Origin: Mucilaginibacter frigoritolerans
Lineage (GTDB): Bacteria; Bacteroidota; Bacteroidia; Sphingobacteriales; Sphingobacteriaceae
Length of the DNA: 64,000 nucleotides
Direction of reading: 5' to 3'
Assembly (NCBI RefSeq): GCF_007830615.1
Contig: NZ_VLLI01000002.1
Coordinates: 1-64,000 of the forward strand
The notes beneath the pieces were generated by a model. That model saw nothing but the letters and a program-made list of their open reading frames with translations, was not told the DNA's origin and searched no databases. The position numbers were made by a program, and so were the translations under genes. Of this stretch, positions 26,304 through 35,504 are shown one piece after another. Within the stretch, counting starts at the first letter, position 1. Each line of letters starts with the position of its first letter.

Positions 26304-29078
26304 TTATCTAAAGTCAAACCAGAGTGTTCCTTTAACTATACTGTAATTAAGCTGAATATTTTTTTGACTTTGTGGACCAAGTAGTGCCGGGTTTTGAAAA
26401 CGGGTACCTATCGGGGCAATGCTATTTAAAAATCCAATATCACCCTCAGGAAAGGCCGCTTTAAGACTTTCGTGTTCATATTTGGAATGATCTGGTTTCA
26501 ACATCTGAAGGAATATGGACTGATCATCGGTGTAAACAGTAAATGGGGATTCTTTATTTTCAATTACGGCCCAATACAAATCAGCATGATATCCTTTAAA
26601 TTCCGGATAGTTCCAGCTTGCTCCTGTAATGGTATTATTATAGTTCTTGTGCCATACGCCAAATTGCTGACCCTTCATCCTGTTTTTCCAAACCCGGTAT
26701 GGCCCCCTGCCCAACCATTTCATGCCGGTTATTTTTTCTTCGGGATAATTAAAGGTTATCCCGGCAAAGTCAACCCCGGTTTGCTGCGACCAATGTTTTT
26801 CCAGCGTATATTGATATTGTAGTTCTACTGCCTTACCGGGTGCGAAAATCCATTTGACATTAAAATAAGTACTCCCTTCATAAACAGGTTCAACAATAAA
26901 GTTTGCGCCTTCAGCATAGCTTTTTAGTTGCACAAGATTGTGACTAATGCCTGCCTCAACAGGGCCGGTTAATGAAATCTCACCTTTGCTATTGATCACC
27001 TTTTGAAGTTGCCCATTGGTTTTGTTGAAAAAATATTTTATCCCCGATGCATTAACTATCAAACTGCTTGCTGATTCTTCTGTTGAAGTTTTTGAGGCCG
27101 TCCAATGTATATCCGGCTTTTTTATTTGATCCGGCAATTTGATTGGCCAGGTCCAGGTAAATAATTCCCTGCCATGCGGATCGGTGGCCGTTAAGTACAA
27201 GGCATCGTAATTAGCCCAATTTTCAGGAAGTTTTAATTGCAGCAGGCCTTTTTCACCCGGAGCCAGGTTAAAGTCAGGCAAGTCATACTGTGCTCCTGTA
27301 ATTGCTCCGGTGGCTGTATCCCCTGCTGCCGGAAAATTAACCAACTGCCACTTGAACCGGCATTGGTTTAAATTCGTATAGCTATAACGGTTTTCCACGG
27401 CAATTCTGCCATCAAATTGAGGCGTGATTATTTTTCTATCGATCACCACCGGCGACCATAATTCCTTAATGGTATAATAACTGCCTTCTTTTTCCCTATG
27501 CGGCCCAAGGATACCATCCGGGGCACTGTCATTGGCAGTATCCATAGTGCTGTCCTTATCTACCCTTCGTATACCACCATCAGCAAATACCCATATAAAT
27601 CCGCCCGCCCCATATGGATGTTTGAGTATCGCATTCCAAAAATCTTCTAAACCAGCTGCGGCTCCTCCATCATAATTGCCGTGCATAAATTCCGTTGGGA
27701 AAAATACATCATTACCATATAAAGCGGAGTTCACCACATAGTTGTAATCAGGATAATGCCTTGTGTCTGTGCCATTAAATTTCTCCCAGGGATGAAGTAC
27801 CACCCGATTTTGAGGATCATAAAGCTTAAACTGATCATCAAGAGCGGTGTTCCACCCTCCTTCATTACCATTATCCCAAAATATAATAGAAGGGTGATTA
27901 ACATCGCGTACCACCATTTCTTTAACCAGCTTTTTACCAATAATGGTATCATATTTATTTTGCCAGCCAGTAAGTTCATCCAGTACAAAAAGCCCCAACG
28001 AATCACAAACATCCAGAAAATGCTGATCAGGCGGATAGTGTGACATCCGTACTGCATTCATGTTCATGTCCTTCATTAAGTTTACATCCGTAATGCTGAT
28101 ATCTTTACTCAATGTACGCCCGGATTCTGGCCATTCGCTGTGACGGTTTACGCCTTTTAGAATTACTTTTTTACCATTAACATAAATCCCGTCGTGTAGC
28201 CTTAGTTCCATGGTACGGAAACCAATACGCTGCATTATTGTATGAATAATACGCCCGTCTCTGTCCTTTATTGAAACAATGAGGTTATACAATTTTGGAA
28301 ACTCAGGATTCCATGGAATGACGCCTTCGAAAGAGCCTCTTAATGAAATAGCGGGCTGTCCGGCAACGGCAGCTATGCTTAGTTCTTTACCTATCTTCTG
28401 CCCGGCAAGGGTTAATAATTGCGCGGTTATCACATTATCGGCTGTGACGTTTGGCGCATATACATCTACTTTAATGCTTCCGTCTGCTTTGGCATCGCTT
28501 GTAATGTGATCAATATAATTTTGTGGAACCACCTCTAAATAAACCGGACGAAAAATACCGCCAAACTGCCAGAAATCTGCCCTGCGCTCTGCGAGGTTAA
28601 TGGAGGCGTTTGCCGACTTTTTGCTTACGGTTACTTCAAGCAAATTATCGCCAGCTTTTATCAGATTAGAAATATCATATTTAAACCGGTAATAACCACC
28701 CTGGTGTATGGGTCCGGCCAATTGGCCGTTGATCATCACTTTAGTATCAGTCATTGCTCCTTCAAAAACAATAAATGTTTTTTTGTTTAGCCATGCTGCC
28801 GGGCTATTAAAATGGTATTTATAAATGCCTTGTTCTTCGGGGTTTTGAGTGTCCTGAAAATAATTATAAGTACCAAAGCCTTGCAACTCCCAATTAGAAG
28901 GAACAGCAATTTTACTCCATGCACCGCTTTTTTGCCCCGTGTTGATGAAGAAATCCCAATTTACCGTATGATCTTTATCGGTACCGGAGAGATACACCTT
29001 TTGCGTGGCTTGAGCATGCGATTGAGTAAACGTAAATGCCAATAGCAGCGAGAAAGCAGAAATAAAAGCACGTTTCAT
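26304..29078 (-). CDS. Exported GH2 beta-galactosidase (LacZ-like)
   Basis: A 924-aa glycoside hydrolase family 2 enzyme with signal peptide (MKRAFISAFSLLLAFTFTQSHAQ). Domain order is as in LacZ: sugar-binding jelly roll (about 25-190), Ig-like domain, TIM barrel from GVNRHSEWPESGRT (about 309), second Ig domain and C-terminal beta-sandwich (about 660-924). Acid/base Glu is about E406 in WDNGNEGGWN, nucleophile about E463 in FPTEFMHGNYDGG. It would release terminal beta-galactose in the periplasm. No SusC/SusD pair is adjacent, so it is not an obvious polysaccharide utilisation locus. Confidence 0.93.
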   Translation of the reverse strand: MKRAFISAFSLLLAFTFTQSHAQATQKVYLSGTDKDHTVNWDFFINTGQKSGAWSKIAVPSNWELQGFGTYNYFQDTQNPEEQGIYKYHFNSPAAWLNKKTFIVFEGAMTDTKVMINGQLAGPIHQGGYYRFKYDISNLIKAGDNLLEVTVSKKSANASINLAERRADFWQFGGIFRPVYLEVVPQNYIDHITSDAKADGSIKVDVYAPNVTADNVITAQLLTLAGQKIGKELSIAAVAGQPAISLRGSFEGVIPWNPEFPKLYNLIVSIKDRDGRIIHTIMQRIGFRTMELRLHDGIYVNGKKVILKGVNRHSEWPESGRTLSKDISITDVNLMKDMNMNAVRMSHYPPDQHFLDVCDSLGLFVLDELTGWQNKYDTIIGKKLVKEMVVRDVNHPSIIFWDNGNEGGWNTALDDQFKLYDPQNRVVLHPWEKFNGTDTRHYPDYNYVVNSALYGNDVFFPTEFMHGNYDGGAAAGLEDFWNAILKHPYGAGGFIWVFADGGIRRVDKDSTMDTANDSAPDGILGPHREKEGSYYTIKELWSPVVIDRKIITPQFDGRIAVENRYSYTNLNQCRFKWQLVNFPAAGDTATGAITGAQYDLPDFNLAPGEKGLLQLKLPENWANYDALYLTATDPHGRELFTWTWPIKLPDQIKKPDIHWTASKTSTEESASSLIVNASGIKYFFNKTNGQLQKVINSKGEISLTGPVEAGISHNLVQLKSYAEGANFIVEPVYEGSTYFNVKWIFAPGKAVELQYQYTLEKHWSQQTGVDFAGITFNYPEEKITGMKWLGRGPYRVWKNRMKGQQFGVWHKNYNNTITGASWNYPEFKGYHADLYWAVIENKESPFTVYTDDQSIFLQMLKPDHSKYEHESLKAAFPEGDIGFLNSIAPIGTRFQNPALLGPQSQKNIQLNYSIVKGTLWFDFR

Positions 29079-29263
29079 TTGATAAGCAAGTATTTTGATT
29101 TAAAAAATCATCATTGCCATAAAGATACTATACCTTTTCCTTCTTTCATTAAATATAGAGATAGTTCCCAATACAGCGTAAGCGTACGTGCTTTAAAGGA
29201 GGATACCAAAACATGAATCAATCAGGCGTCATATTGTCACAAACAGCAATAAACTTTAGATTT

Positions 29264-30190
29264 TTAAAACCCATAAGCAATCCCACTCTGAAATATAAAT
29301 GAATTCTGACGATAGGATACATTGGATACCCTGTCGTTAAGTTTTGTGAATCCGTCAAACGGTACTTTTTGATCTAAATTAAATGTTTCCAGTCTTTGCG
29401 AAAAAGTATGCCCGGCAATCAGGTTCAAACTCCATCGCTGGCTAAGTTTAAGGTCATAAATGAGTCCCGCACTATTTTGCTGCAAATTTAAATATTGACC
29501 TTTCGCCTCGTCATTCAGTCGGTACATGCTGCTGTTGAGCGAGCCTGTAATTCCCAGTGACTGTATTTCGGATAGCTTGTATTTTAAAGAGAACCTGGCA
29601 GGTATAATACCGGTGAGGCTTAGCTTGTTGTTGATCGTCCAGTCGATATCAGGTATGGGCAGCAGGAACTTGCCTGAGTAATTACTGATGTAAGCGAGCG
29701 TAATGCCATACCTGAAAGACTTGCTGGGCCTAAAGCCTACCCGCACACCGGCTGTATAGATAATATCCTCTGCACCGATACTTCGTTTAAAGTCGGAAGC
29801 TATGGTTGCCAGGCCCACAAAAGAGATACTGGTGGTACGTGAAAGCGAATAATTTACCAAAAGAGGAACGGTGATGGATTGGAATTCGGTACTGCCTATA
29901 TTTTGTTCGCCTGAAAGAAAAAGGCCCTGGTAACGGATGCCCGTTTTTATCAAAATGGGGTGGGCCGCCGAAAAATCCTTATACACAGGGAAGCCAACGT
30001 CAACAATAGGTTGCTGCATGGTGAAGCTATTGCCTCCTGCATTAACAGGAGCCACAATATCGGTTACGGTAACACCGCCCAGCAGGGGAGCTGTGGTAGT
30101 CAGTTTTTTGTGCATACTACTGCTGTCAACACTTTGGCAATAGCTAAGTACAGGCAATAACATGCCTATAAGAAATAAGCTTCTTTTCAT
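29264..30190 (-). CDS. DUF6268-type outer-membrane beta-barrel protein
   Basis: A 308-aa exported protein: signal peptide MKRSLFLIGMLLPVLSYCQ, then alternating amphipathic strands with aromatic ends and a terminal Phe (FIFQSGIAYGF), the classical outer-membrane barrel ending. Strands such as VGVRVGFRPSKSFRYGITLAYIS fit the DUF6268 family. Function unknown; perhaps a transport or stress-related barrel. It lies 40 bp downstream of a MarR-family gene on the same strand, so it is probably under its control. Confidence 0.75.
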   Translation of the reverse strand: MKRSLFLIGMLLPVLSYCQSVDSSSMHKKLTTTAPLLGGVTVTDIVAPVNAGGNSFTMQQPIVDVGFPVYKDFSAAHPILIKTGIRYQGLFLSGEQNIGSTEFQSITVPLLVNYSLSRTTSISFVGLATIASDFKRSIGAEDIIYTAGVRVGFRPSKSFRYGITLAYISNYSGKFLLPIPDIDWTINNKLSLTGIIPARFSLKYKLSEIQSLGITGSLNSSMYRLNDEAKGQYLNLQQNSAGLIYDLKLSQRWSLNLIAGHTFSQRLETFNLDQKVPFDGFTKLNDRVSNVSYRQNSFIFQSGIAYGF

Positions 30191-30230
30191 TTTTTATTGA
30201 TTTGTTTTAGCGGATGAAAGAGTAGTTACA

Positions 30231-30680
30231 TTAGCAGGGGGTAACTATCTCAATTAATTTCAGCATTGTTTTGTCGAATTCTTTTCTTTCGTGCTCTGTT
30301 AGTTCCGAAGACAGTACAGCATCAAATCTACCAATGATAGCATCAGCCTGCATTGCCAGTTTTTCGCCGCTTGCTGTCAATTCTACATAGGTTTTCCGCT
30401 TATCAATGGTATCTGTAGTTACCTTCACAATGTCTTTTTTAAGTAAAACTGATATTGTTCTGTTGATGGATGCTTTATCCCGCCCCAGGGATATAACTAT
30501 ATCTTTCTGAGACGCTCCCCGTGAATAATATAACATCAGTAAAACAGGTACCTGATCCATCTGAAGCGGAAAAAAGTGCCCCTGGAAAATTTTATCACAT
30601 TCCCTATATACCGTATGATAAAATGAGCCTATTTGAGCGATCAGCGAAGGCGGGGTAGGATATTCAGCTTTATGATTCAT
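30231..30680 (-). CDS. MarR-family transcriptional regulator
   Basis: A 149-aa winged-helix regulator: QVPVLLMLYYSRGASQKDIVISLGRDKASINRTISVLLKKDIVKVTTDTIDKRKTYVELTASG shows the recognition helix and wing (D-x-R of the wing is DKRK). MarR proteins are dimeric repressors released by small phenolic or oxidising compounds. The start codon lies 5 bp from a 46-bp perfect palindrome that contains its promoter, so tight autorepression is likely. The outer-membrane barrel gene follows in the same operon. Confidence 0.93.
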   Translation of the reverse strand: MNHKAEYPTPPSLIAQIGSFYHTVYRECDKIFQGHFFPLQMDQVPVLLMLYYSRGASQKDIVISLGRDKASINRTISVLLKKDIVKVTTDTIDKRKTYVELTASGEKLAMQADAIIGRFDAVLSSELTEHERKEFDKTMLKLIEIVTPC

Positions 30681-30684
30681 GAGG

Positions 30685-30732
30685 CAAAGATATCAATATT
30701 GGTTGATATATCAACCAATATTGATATCTTTT
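30685..30732. promoter_or_regulatory. 46-bp perfect palindrome containing MarR promoter and operator
   Basis: Positions 30686-30731 form a perfect inverted repeat (centre between 30708 and 30709). On the minus strand TTG (30712-30714), 19 bp and TATCTTTG (30685-30692) make a consensus promoter for the MarR gene, whose ATG is only 5 bp further, so its mRNA may be almost leaderless. By symmetry the plus strand has TTG (30703-30705), 19 bp and TATCTTTT (30725-30732), a near-consensus promoter toward 30952. Two inverted copies of TATCAACCAATATTGATA give a natural pair of MarR-dimer sites. Confidence 0.75.
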
Positions 30733-30951
30733 TTATTCCTCTAAAAAAAACCACTATCTTGAGGCTTAAGTCAGGATAAAGGAAGGTTGTGTTTTTAACT
30801 TTGAGTGCTACTGAAGATCGCCTGGTGGACTTATTAAAAAAAGACGTTCGATAAAAAAGTTTCACTACGTTTTTTACTTATAATCTAACCGGCGTAACGT
30901 TTAGTTTTTATACTTTTAACTGGTTCATAATTTTCAATTGCCGCAGTAAAT

Positions 30952-32004
30952 ATGCACTTTCTAATATCCATCGGAATTATTCTGGCAATCATCGGTATTG
31001 TGCTGATCCTGATGCTCAAAACCCCATTAAAAACCAGCGATAAGTTGCTGTTGGTCATCTTTTCTTGTTTCGTAATCAAGTTTTCGCTCGACGAGGTATC
31101 AATTATCACCGGCAATACGCTTTTCAGTGGCTTTGCCGGAGCATTCGGCATCAGCACCATTGTAACCTCAGGCTGGTATGTCAAATACCTCACAGATACT
31201 GACGGACGTTTTGGCTGGAAACAACTGATGAGTTATACACCGCTCATAGTGGCGTTTATTTGCATAATGGTACTGTTTTTTGTTAATGGACAATCGTGGT
31301 CTGCTCCCATTTACTTAACAATAGAAGTCCTGATGGGCGCGCTAGTTATTTACTACTTTGGCTTTTGCATCCACATGCTGTACAAGCACCGGCAGCTCAT
31401 CCATGAAAACTATTCGGGAGCGCCGGGCAGCATCACCATCAACTGGATGATCGTCATCATTTCGCTGCAGATTGTTGAATTCCTGCTAAAAGTTGTACTT
31501 GGCAGGGTAATTACCAGTTATAGTAATGCCGATCTTAATATTATTACCAACGAGTACTGTTTTATCATCATGACTTTTCTGCTGGTGATATTGGGCATAT
31601 GGCAAAAAAGCATCCCCGTTTTTATCCCGGCAAAAGAGGAGATTTTCCAATCGGCACTGCAGCCCGATGATTTGAAGCGCTATCAGTTGAAACTTGAAAA
31701 ATTCATGGAGGAGCATAAACCCTTTCTCGATCCGGAGCTTACCATCGAAAAACTGGGTGAGCTGACCCGCATCAAAAAGCTGCTGCTTTCACAAACACTT
31801 AATAAAGCCTTCAACAAAAACTTCTTCACTTTTATTAAGGAATACCGCATCCGCCACGTTGAGGTTGAATTGAGAAACAAAAGCAATGCAGAACGTACCA
31901 TTATGGATATTGCTTATATGAGCGGCTTCAACAGCAAAACGGGTTTTAACCGTGCCTTTAAGGAAGTGACAGGTAAAACCCCTACCGAATACCTCGAAAA
32001 CTAG
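30952..32004 (+). CDS. AraC-type regulator with N-terminal integral membrane domain
   Basis: A 350-aa protein. The first about 225 residues hold six or seven hydrophobic helices (for example FLISIGIILAIIGIVLILML, LIVAFICIMVLFFVN, FIIMTFLLVILGIW). A cytoplasmic C-terminal AraC HTH follows (LTIEKLGELTRIKKLLLSQTLNKAF, then TIMDIAYMSGFNSKTGFNRAFKE), ending PTEYLEN. This layout is common in Bacteroidota and suggests a membrane signal passed directly to DNA. The very last codons are repeated 760 bp downstream beyond a toxin-antitoxin pair. Confidence 0.92.
   Translation: MHFLISIGIILAIIGIVLILMLKTPLKTSDKLLLVIFSCFVIKFSLDEVSIITGNTLFSGFAGAFGISTIVTSGWYVKYLTDTDGRFGWKQLMSYTPLIVAFICIMVLFFVNGQSWSAPIYLTIEVLMGALVIYYFGFCIHMLYKHRQLIHENYSGAPGSITINWMIVIISLQIVEFLLKVVLGRVITSYSNADLNIITNEYCFIIMTFLLVILGIWQKSIPVFIPAKEEIFQSALQPDDLKRYQLKLEKFMEEHKPFLDPELTIEKLGELTRIKKLLLSQTLNKAFNKNFFTFIKEYRIRHVEVELRNKSNAERTIMDIAYMSGFNSKTGFNRAFKEVTGKTPTEYLEN
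31981..32003 (+). repeat. Direct repeat (23 bp), AraC gene 3' end copy 1
   Basis: The 23 bp encoding PTEYLEN up to the stop codon are identical to 32742-32764. In both copies the frame ends PTEYLEN-stop (TAG here, TAA there), so each copy restores the gene end. Confidence 0.85.
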
Positions 32005-32075
32005 TTTCAAGTCTTTAGTTGGAAGTCCTAAGACGAATTTTCTCTTTTTCTTTACCCCGACCGGTGGTATCTGTT

Positions 32076-32363
32076 CTAAACAAACCGTTTAGGATTTCGG
32101 CTGTTATAAAATACGGAATTGACAATAACCAAGTGCTTTTTTATCTTGAAAACAACAACGAATGGAAAATCGTGCACCTTAGCGTACCTGAATGTTTTTG
32201 AAAATCTTTTCTGGTAATGTAAAGGGTTAGTTTCAATCAAACGTAAAGTATTCACTACTTGCAGCAGAAACTTGCCGCCCACCCCCGCTTGTTGCTCATC
32301 ATACCAATCGGCAGATTTTTGCATATCTTCCCTCGCTTTGCGAAGAACCTGCAATTGGTACAC
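32076..32363 (-). CDS. ParE/RelE-family toxin
   Basis: A 95-aa protein with the ParE/RelE fold: VLRKAREDMQKSADWYDEQQAGVGGKFLLQVVNTLRLIETNPLHYQKRF ... RYAKVHDFPFVVVFKIKKHLVIVNSVFYNSRNPKRF. The DW-Y and C-terminal F..R pattern fits plasmid-stabilisation toxins that act on gyrase or on mRNA. It begins with GTG sharing one G with the TAG of the upstream gene, so the two are translationally coupled as is usual for toxin-antitoxin pairs. The pair is bounded by copies of a neighbouring gene's 3' end. Confidence 0.88.
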   Translation of the reverse strand: MYQLQVLRKAREDMQKSADWYDEQQAGVGGKFLLQVVNTLRLIETNPLHYQKRFSKTFRYAKVHDFPFVVVFKIKKHLVIVNSVFYNSRNPKRFV

Positions 32364-32584
32364 TATTTTTCTTTGATCTTAAAGTGAGCAATGATTTCAT
32401 CGATTGAGTAAGTTTCGGTTTCTCCGGCTTCGTACTCTTTGTCGCGCTCCAATATTTCCTTTTGCTGGGCTTCTGATAAAACAAAAGTCTCATCCTCCCG
32501 GCTATAGTCGTACTTCATATTATCCAGAAATTCCAGTAAAGCCTGTTCTTCCTGTGGGTTATGGGGGTTAACTACGATGGTCAT
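32363..32584 (-). CDS. Antitoxin of ParE-type pair
   Basis: A 73-aa acidic protein (NPQEEQALLEFLDNMKYDYSREDETFVLSEAQQKEILERDKEYEAGETETYSIDEIIAHFKIKE). The C-terminal part resembles the toxin-wrapping tail found in addiction-module antitoxins. No DNA-binding domain is obvious. Its stop overlaps the toxin start by one base. Function is inferred from order, size and coupling. Confidence 0.8.
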   Translation of the reverse strand: MTIVVNPHNPQEEQALLEFLDNMKYDYSREDETFVLSEAQQKEILERDKEYEAGETETYSIDEIIAHFKIKEK

Positions 32585-32741
32585 ATAACAAAGTTAAGAA
32601 ATTTTATAGGGAATGAAAAAAGCTATTTGTTTTGACCTGCTGTCTCCATTGACACGCCAAGCCATGTATGCCGCTTGACTTCCAAACCTCCATCACGTCC
32701 CACACTAAAGCCCCATCTTTGAGGATTCGACGGCCAAACCA

Positions 32742-32764
32742 CCTACCGAATACCTCGAAAACTA
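32742..32764 (+). repeat. Direct repeat (23 bp), AraC gene 3' end copy 2
   Basis: Identical to 31981-32003. The 738 bp between the end of copy 1 and the start of copy 2 contain only the toxin-antitoxin pair. Confidence 0.85.
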
Positions 32765-32863
32765 ACAAGTTTCATAGTACCACTTTTATTTATGCAAAGT
32801 GGCACTCCTGATTTCGGCCAACCGGATAAAATTGTACACCAATTACAATTATTAAACCGGAAT

Positions 32864-35470
32864 ATGAAAAAAACACTTTCCATCATTGCCGCCTGCCTTT
32901 TACTTGGCAGCGCAGCTTTTTCACAAACCCCAAAAATCCCGATTGAAAACGGCTGGGAATTTCATGAATATAATGGTTCAAAACCTGAACTAACCGAATG
33001 GCGAAGCGCCACCGTGCCAGGGCTTATCCATACAGACCTGTTGGCGTATAAGCTGATACCCGATCCCTTTTATCGTGACAATGAAAAAAAGGTGCAATGG
33101 GTATCCGATGCAGACTGGGAATATCGCAAAACGATATCAGCCGATCAAAGCCTGTTGAAGCATAAACACATCGACCTGGTTTTCGAAGGTCTGAACACCG
33201 TTGCTGATGTTTCTTTGAACGGTAAGCTGATATTACATGCGGATAATATGTTCCGTGAATGGCGTGTGGATATTAAATCATACCTGAAACAAGGAAACAA
33301 TACCTTAGCCATCATTTTTCATCGCATCAAACCCGAGCTGGCCCGGCTTGATAAGGCACACCCTGAAGAGAAGGAGGGCGCAGATACCAGCGCGGTAGCC
33401 AAAATGTTCGACGCCGGAAATAAGAGCTATGTGCGTAAGGCAGCCTACGAAGGCGGCTGGGACTGGGGGCCGAACATAGTTACCTGCGGTATCTGGCGGT
33501 CAGTATACCTCCAATGCTGGGAAAATGAAAGGATCGAGAACATCGGCATACAGCAAAGCGATATCAGTACACAGGCCGCACATATCAATGTTGATGTGAG
33601 GGTGCTTTCAACTGTGAAAGCCGATGCCACCCTGAAAGTAGAATATGCGCAGGGCAGTCAAACTAAATCTTTTAGCTATCCTGTTACCCTGCATACAGGT
33701 ATCAACGAAATCAGCTACCCTATTGATATTGCGAACCCCAAATTGTGGTACCCTAATGGTTACGGCAAACAGGATATGTATCATTTTAAAGCAACTTTAC
33801 TTACCGGCGGTCATGTGGCTGATGTGGTTTCTACCCGGTCGGGCCTGCGTTCGGTAAGACTGAATCTTGACCGTGATTCACTGGGGCGCAAGTTTGAATT
33901 TATCGTAAACGGTATACCTGTATTTGCAAAAGGCGCCAGTGTAATACCATTTGACCACTTTCCTACGCGGATGACTGCAGAACGTTACCGCCGCTTCCTA
34001 CAGGCCGGGGCCGATGCGCACATGAACATGATGCGGCTGTGGGGTGGTGGTTACTATGAAACACAGGAATTTTACGACCTATGCGACGAGTTAGGCATTA
34101 TGGTATGGCAGGACTTTATGTTCGCCAATGCAGTGCCGCCGTCGTTCTTAAAAGAGAACATTGCCAAAGAGATTGATTACCAGGTGCGGCGGCTGCGCAA
34201 TCACCCCTGCATCGCGGTTTGGTGCGGCAATAATGAGATCAGTGTTTTCATGGAAAACCCAGATCCTGACTTCATCCCGGATGCATTTAAACCTATGTTT
34301 CAGAAACTGGCGGCAACGCGTACCTCAAAAACGTATACAGATTACCTGGAGATATTCGGCTATTTCATTCCGGGCATTGTAAACAAGATTACGCCTGAAA
34401 TACCTTATACTTCCAGTTCACCGACATCAGATTTCGAGCGCCAAAGGCCCAATTTTATTTCCGGCGACAGGCATAATTACAATGTGTGGTGGAATAATAA
34501 GACCATTGAGGAACAGGCCAATTATAAAGACCGCTTTGTGAGCGAAACGGGTATCCAGGGTTTCCCGGATATGGCCACCATCAATGCCTTTACCGAACCG
34601 GGCGACCGTTCAGCGACATCGGCCATCATGAACGCCCATCAAAAGAACGCCAGTGTAAATGGTAATACGGTTATCGAGAAGATCATCAAAACAGAATATA
34701 AAGATCCCGCTGATTTTGCCACATTCGATTACCTGGCACAGCTGGTACAGGGTGAAAGCCTGAAAATATATGCCGAAGCCATGCGCCGCCGCAGGCCATT
34801 CTCCATGGGCTTCCTGTACTGGCAATTGAACGATAGCTGGCCGGTAATTTCATGGGCAACAACGGACTATTACGGCCGCCCAAAAGCCGGTATGTATATG
34901 GCGAAACACTTTTTTGAGCCGGTACTGGTATCGCCGCATGAGGAAGACGGGAAGATCAATATTTACGTAGTATCTGATCGCACTGCAAACGAAGATGCAT
35001 CACTGAATGTGAGACTAATGGATTTTAGCGGCAAGGTTTTGTGGAGTAAAAAAATTCCATGTAAGGTTAAGGCACTTTCAAGCGAAATAGCATTAAGCAT
35101 TTCGAAAGATGAGCTGGCGGGGGCAAATTACGACCCTGAAAAGAGCTTTGTTTCGGCGAAACTGGTAAATGCTAATGGCGATATCCTATCATCAAATGAC
35201 CTTTATTTTAAAAGGCCGAAAGATTTAAAGTATGCTAAATCTTCTATCCAAACTGACCTGTCGAAACAGGGCGATAATTATGTGTTAAAGATCACGAGCA
35301 ATGCCCTGGCGCCAAGGGTGGGGATCACCTTTGGTGATGAAAATGTTTGGTTGTCCGACAATTATATCGATGTGCTGCCGAATGAGCCGGTTCTGATAAC
35401 TGTCAAAAGTAAAGCATCGCTTGAGCAGCTAAAATCAGTATTAAAAGTAACTGCCCTGGATCAGCTGTGA
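32864..35470 (+). CDS. Exported GH2 beta-mannosidase
   Basis: An 868-aa glycoside hydrolase family 2 enzyme. ATG at 32864 is chosen because it opens a clear signal peptide (MKKTLSIIAACLLLGSAAFSQ); the frame upstream is not signal-like. It continues with WEFHEYNG and WRSATVPGLIHTDLLAYKLIPDPFYRDNE, characteristic of beta-mannosidases. WCGNNEISVF has the acid/base Glu and FVSETGIQGFPDM the nucleophile Glu. It removes terminal beta-mannose from manno-oligosaccharides or N-glycans in the periplasm. It leads a same-strand series with a propeller protein, a sugar isomerase, a small exported protein and an SGNH hydrolase. Confidence 0.93.
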   Translation: MKKTLSIIAACLLLGSAAFSQTPKIPIENGWEFHEYNGSKPELTEWRSATVPGLIHTDLLAYKLIPDPFYRDNEKKVQWVSDADWEYRKTISADQSLLKHKHIDLVFEGLNTVADVSLNGKLILHADNMFREWRVDIKSYLKQGNNTLAIIFHRIKPELARLDKAHPEEKEGADTSAVAKMFDAGNKSYVRKAAYEGGWDWGPNIVTCGIWRSVYLQCWENERIENIGIQQSDISTQAAHINVDVRVLSTVKADATLKVEYAQGSQTKSFSYPVTLHTGINEISYPIDIANPKLWYPNGYGKQDMYHFKATLLTGGHVADVVSTRSGLRSVRLNLDRDSLGRKFEFIVNGIPVFAKGASVIPFDHFPTRMTAERYRRFLQAGADAHMNMMRLWGGGYYETQEFYDLCDELGIMVWQDFMFANAVPPSFLKENIAKEIDYQVRRLRNHPCIAVWCGNNEISVFMENPDPDFIPDAFKPMFQKLAATRTSKTYTDYLEIFGYFIPGIVNKITPEIPYTSSSPTSDFERQRPNFISGDRHNYNVWWNNKTIEEQANYKDRFVSETGIQGFPDMATINAFTEPGDRSATSAIMNAHQKNASVNGNTVIEKIIKTEYKDPADFATFDYLAQLVQGESLKIYAEAMRRRRPFSMGFLYWQLNDSWPVISWATTDYYGRPKAGMYMAKHFFEPVLVSPHEEDGKINIYVVSDRTANEDASLNVRLMDFSGKVLWSKKIPCKVKALSSEIALSISKDELAGANYDPEKSFVSAKLVNANGDILSSNDLYFKRPKDLKYAKSSIQTDLSKQGDNYVLKITSNALAPRVGITFGDENVWLSDNYIDVLPNEPVLITVKSKASLEQLKSVLKVTALDQL

Positions 35471-35504
35471 TCCAGGAAATATCTAACCAATTAATATTAT
35501 TTGT

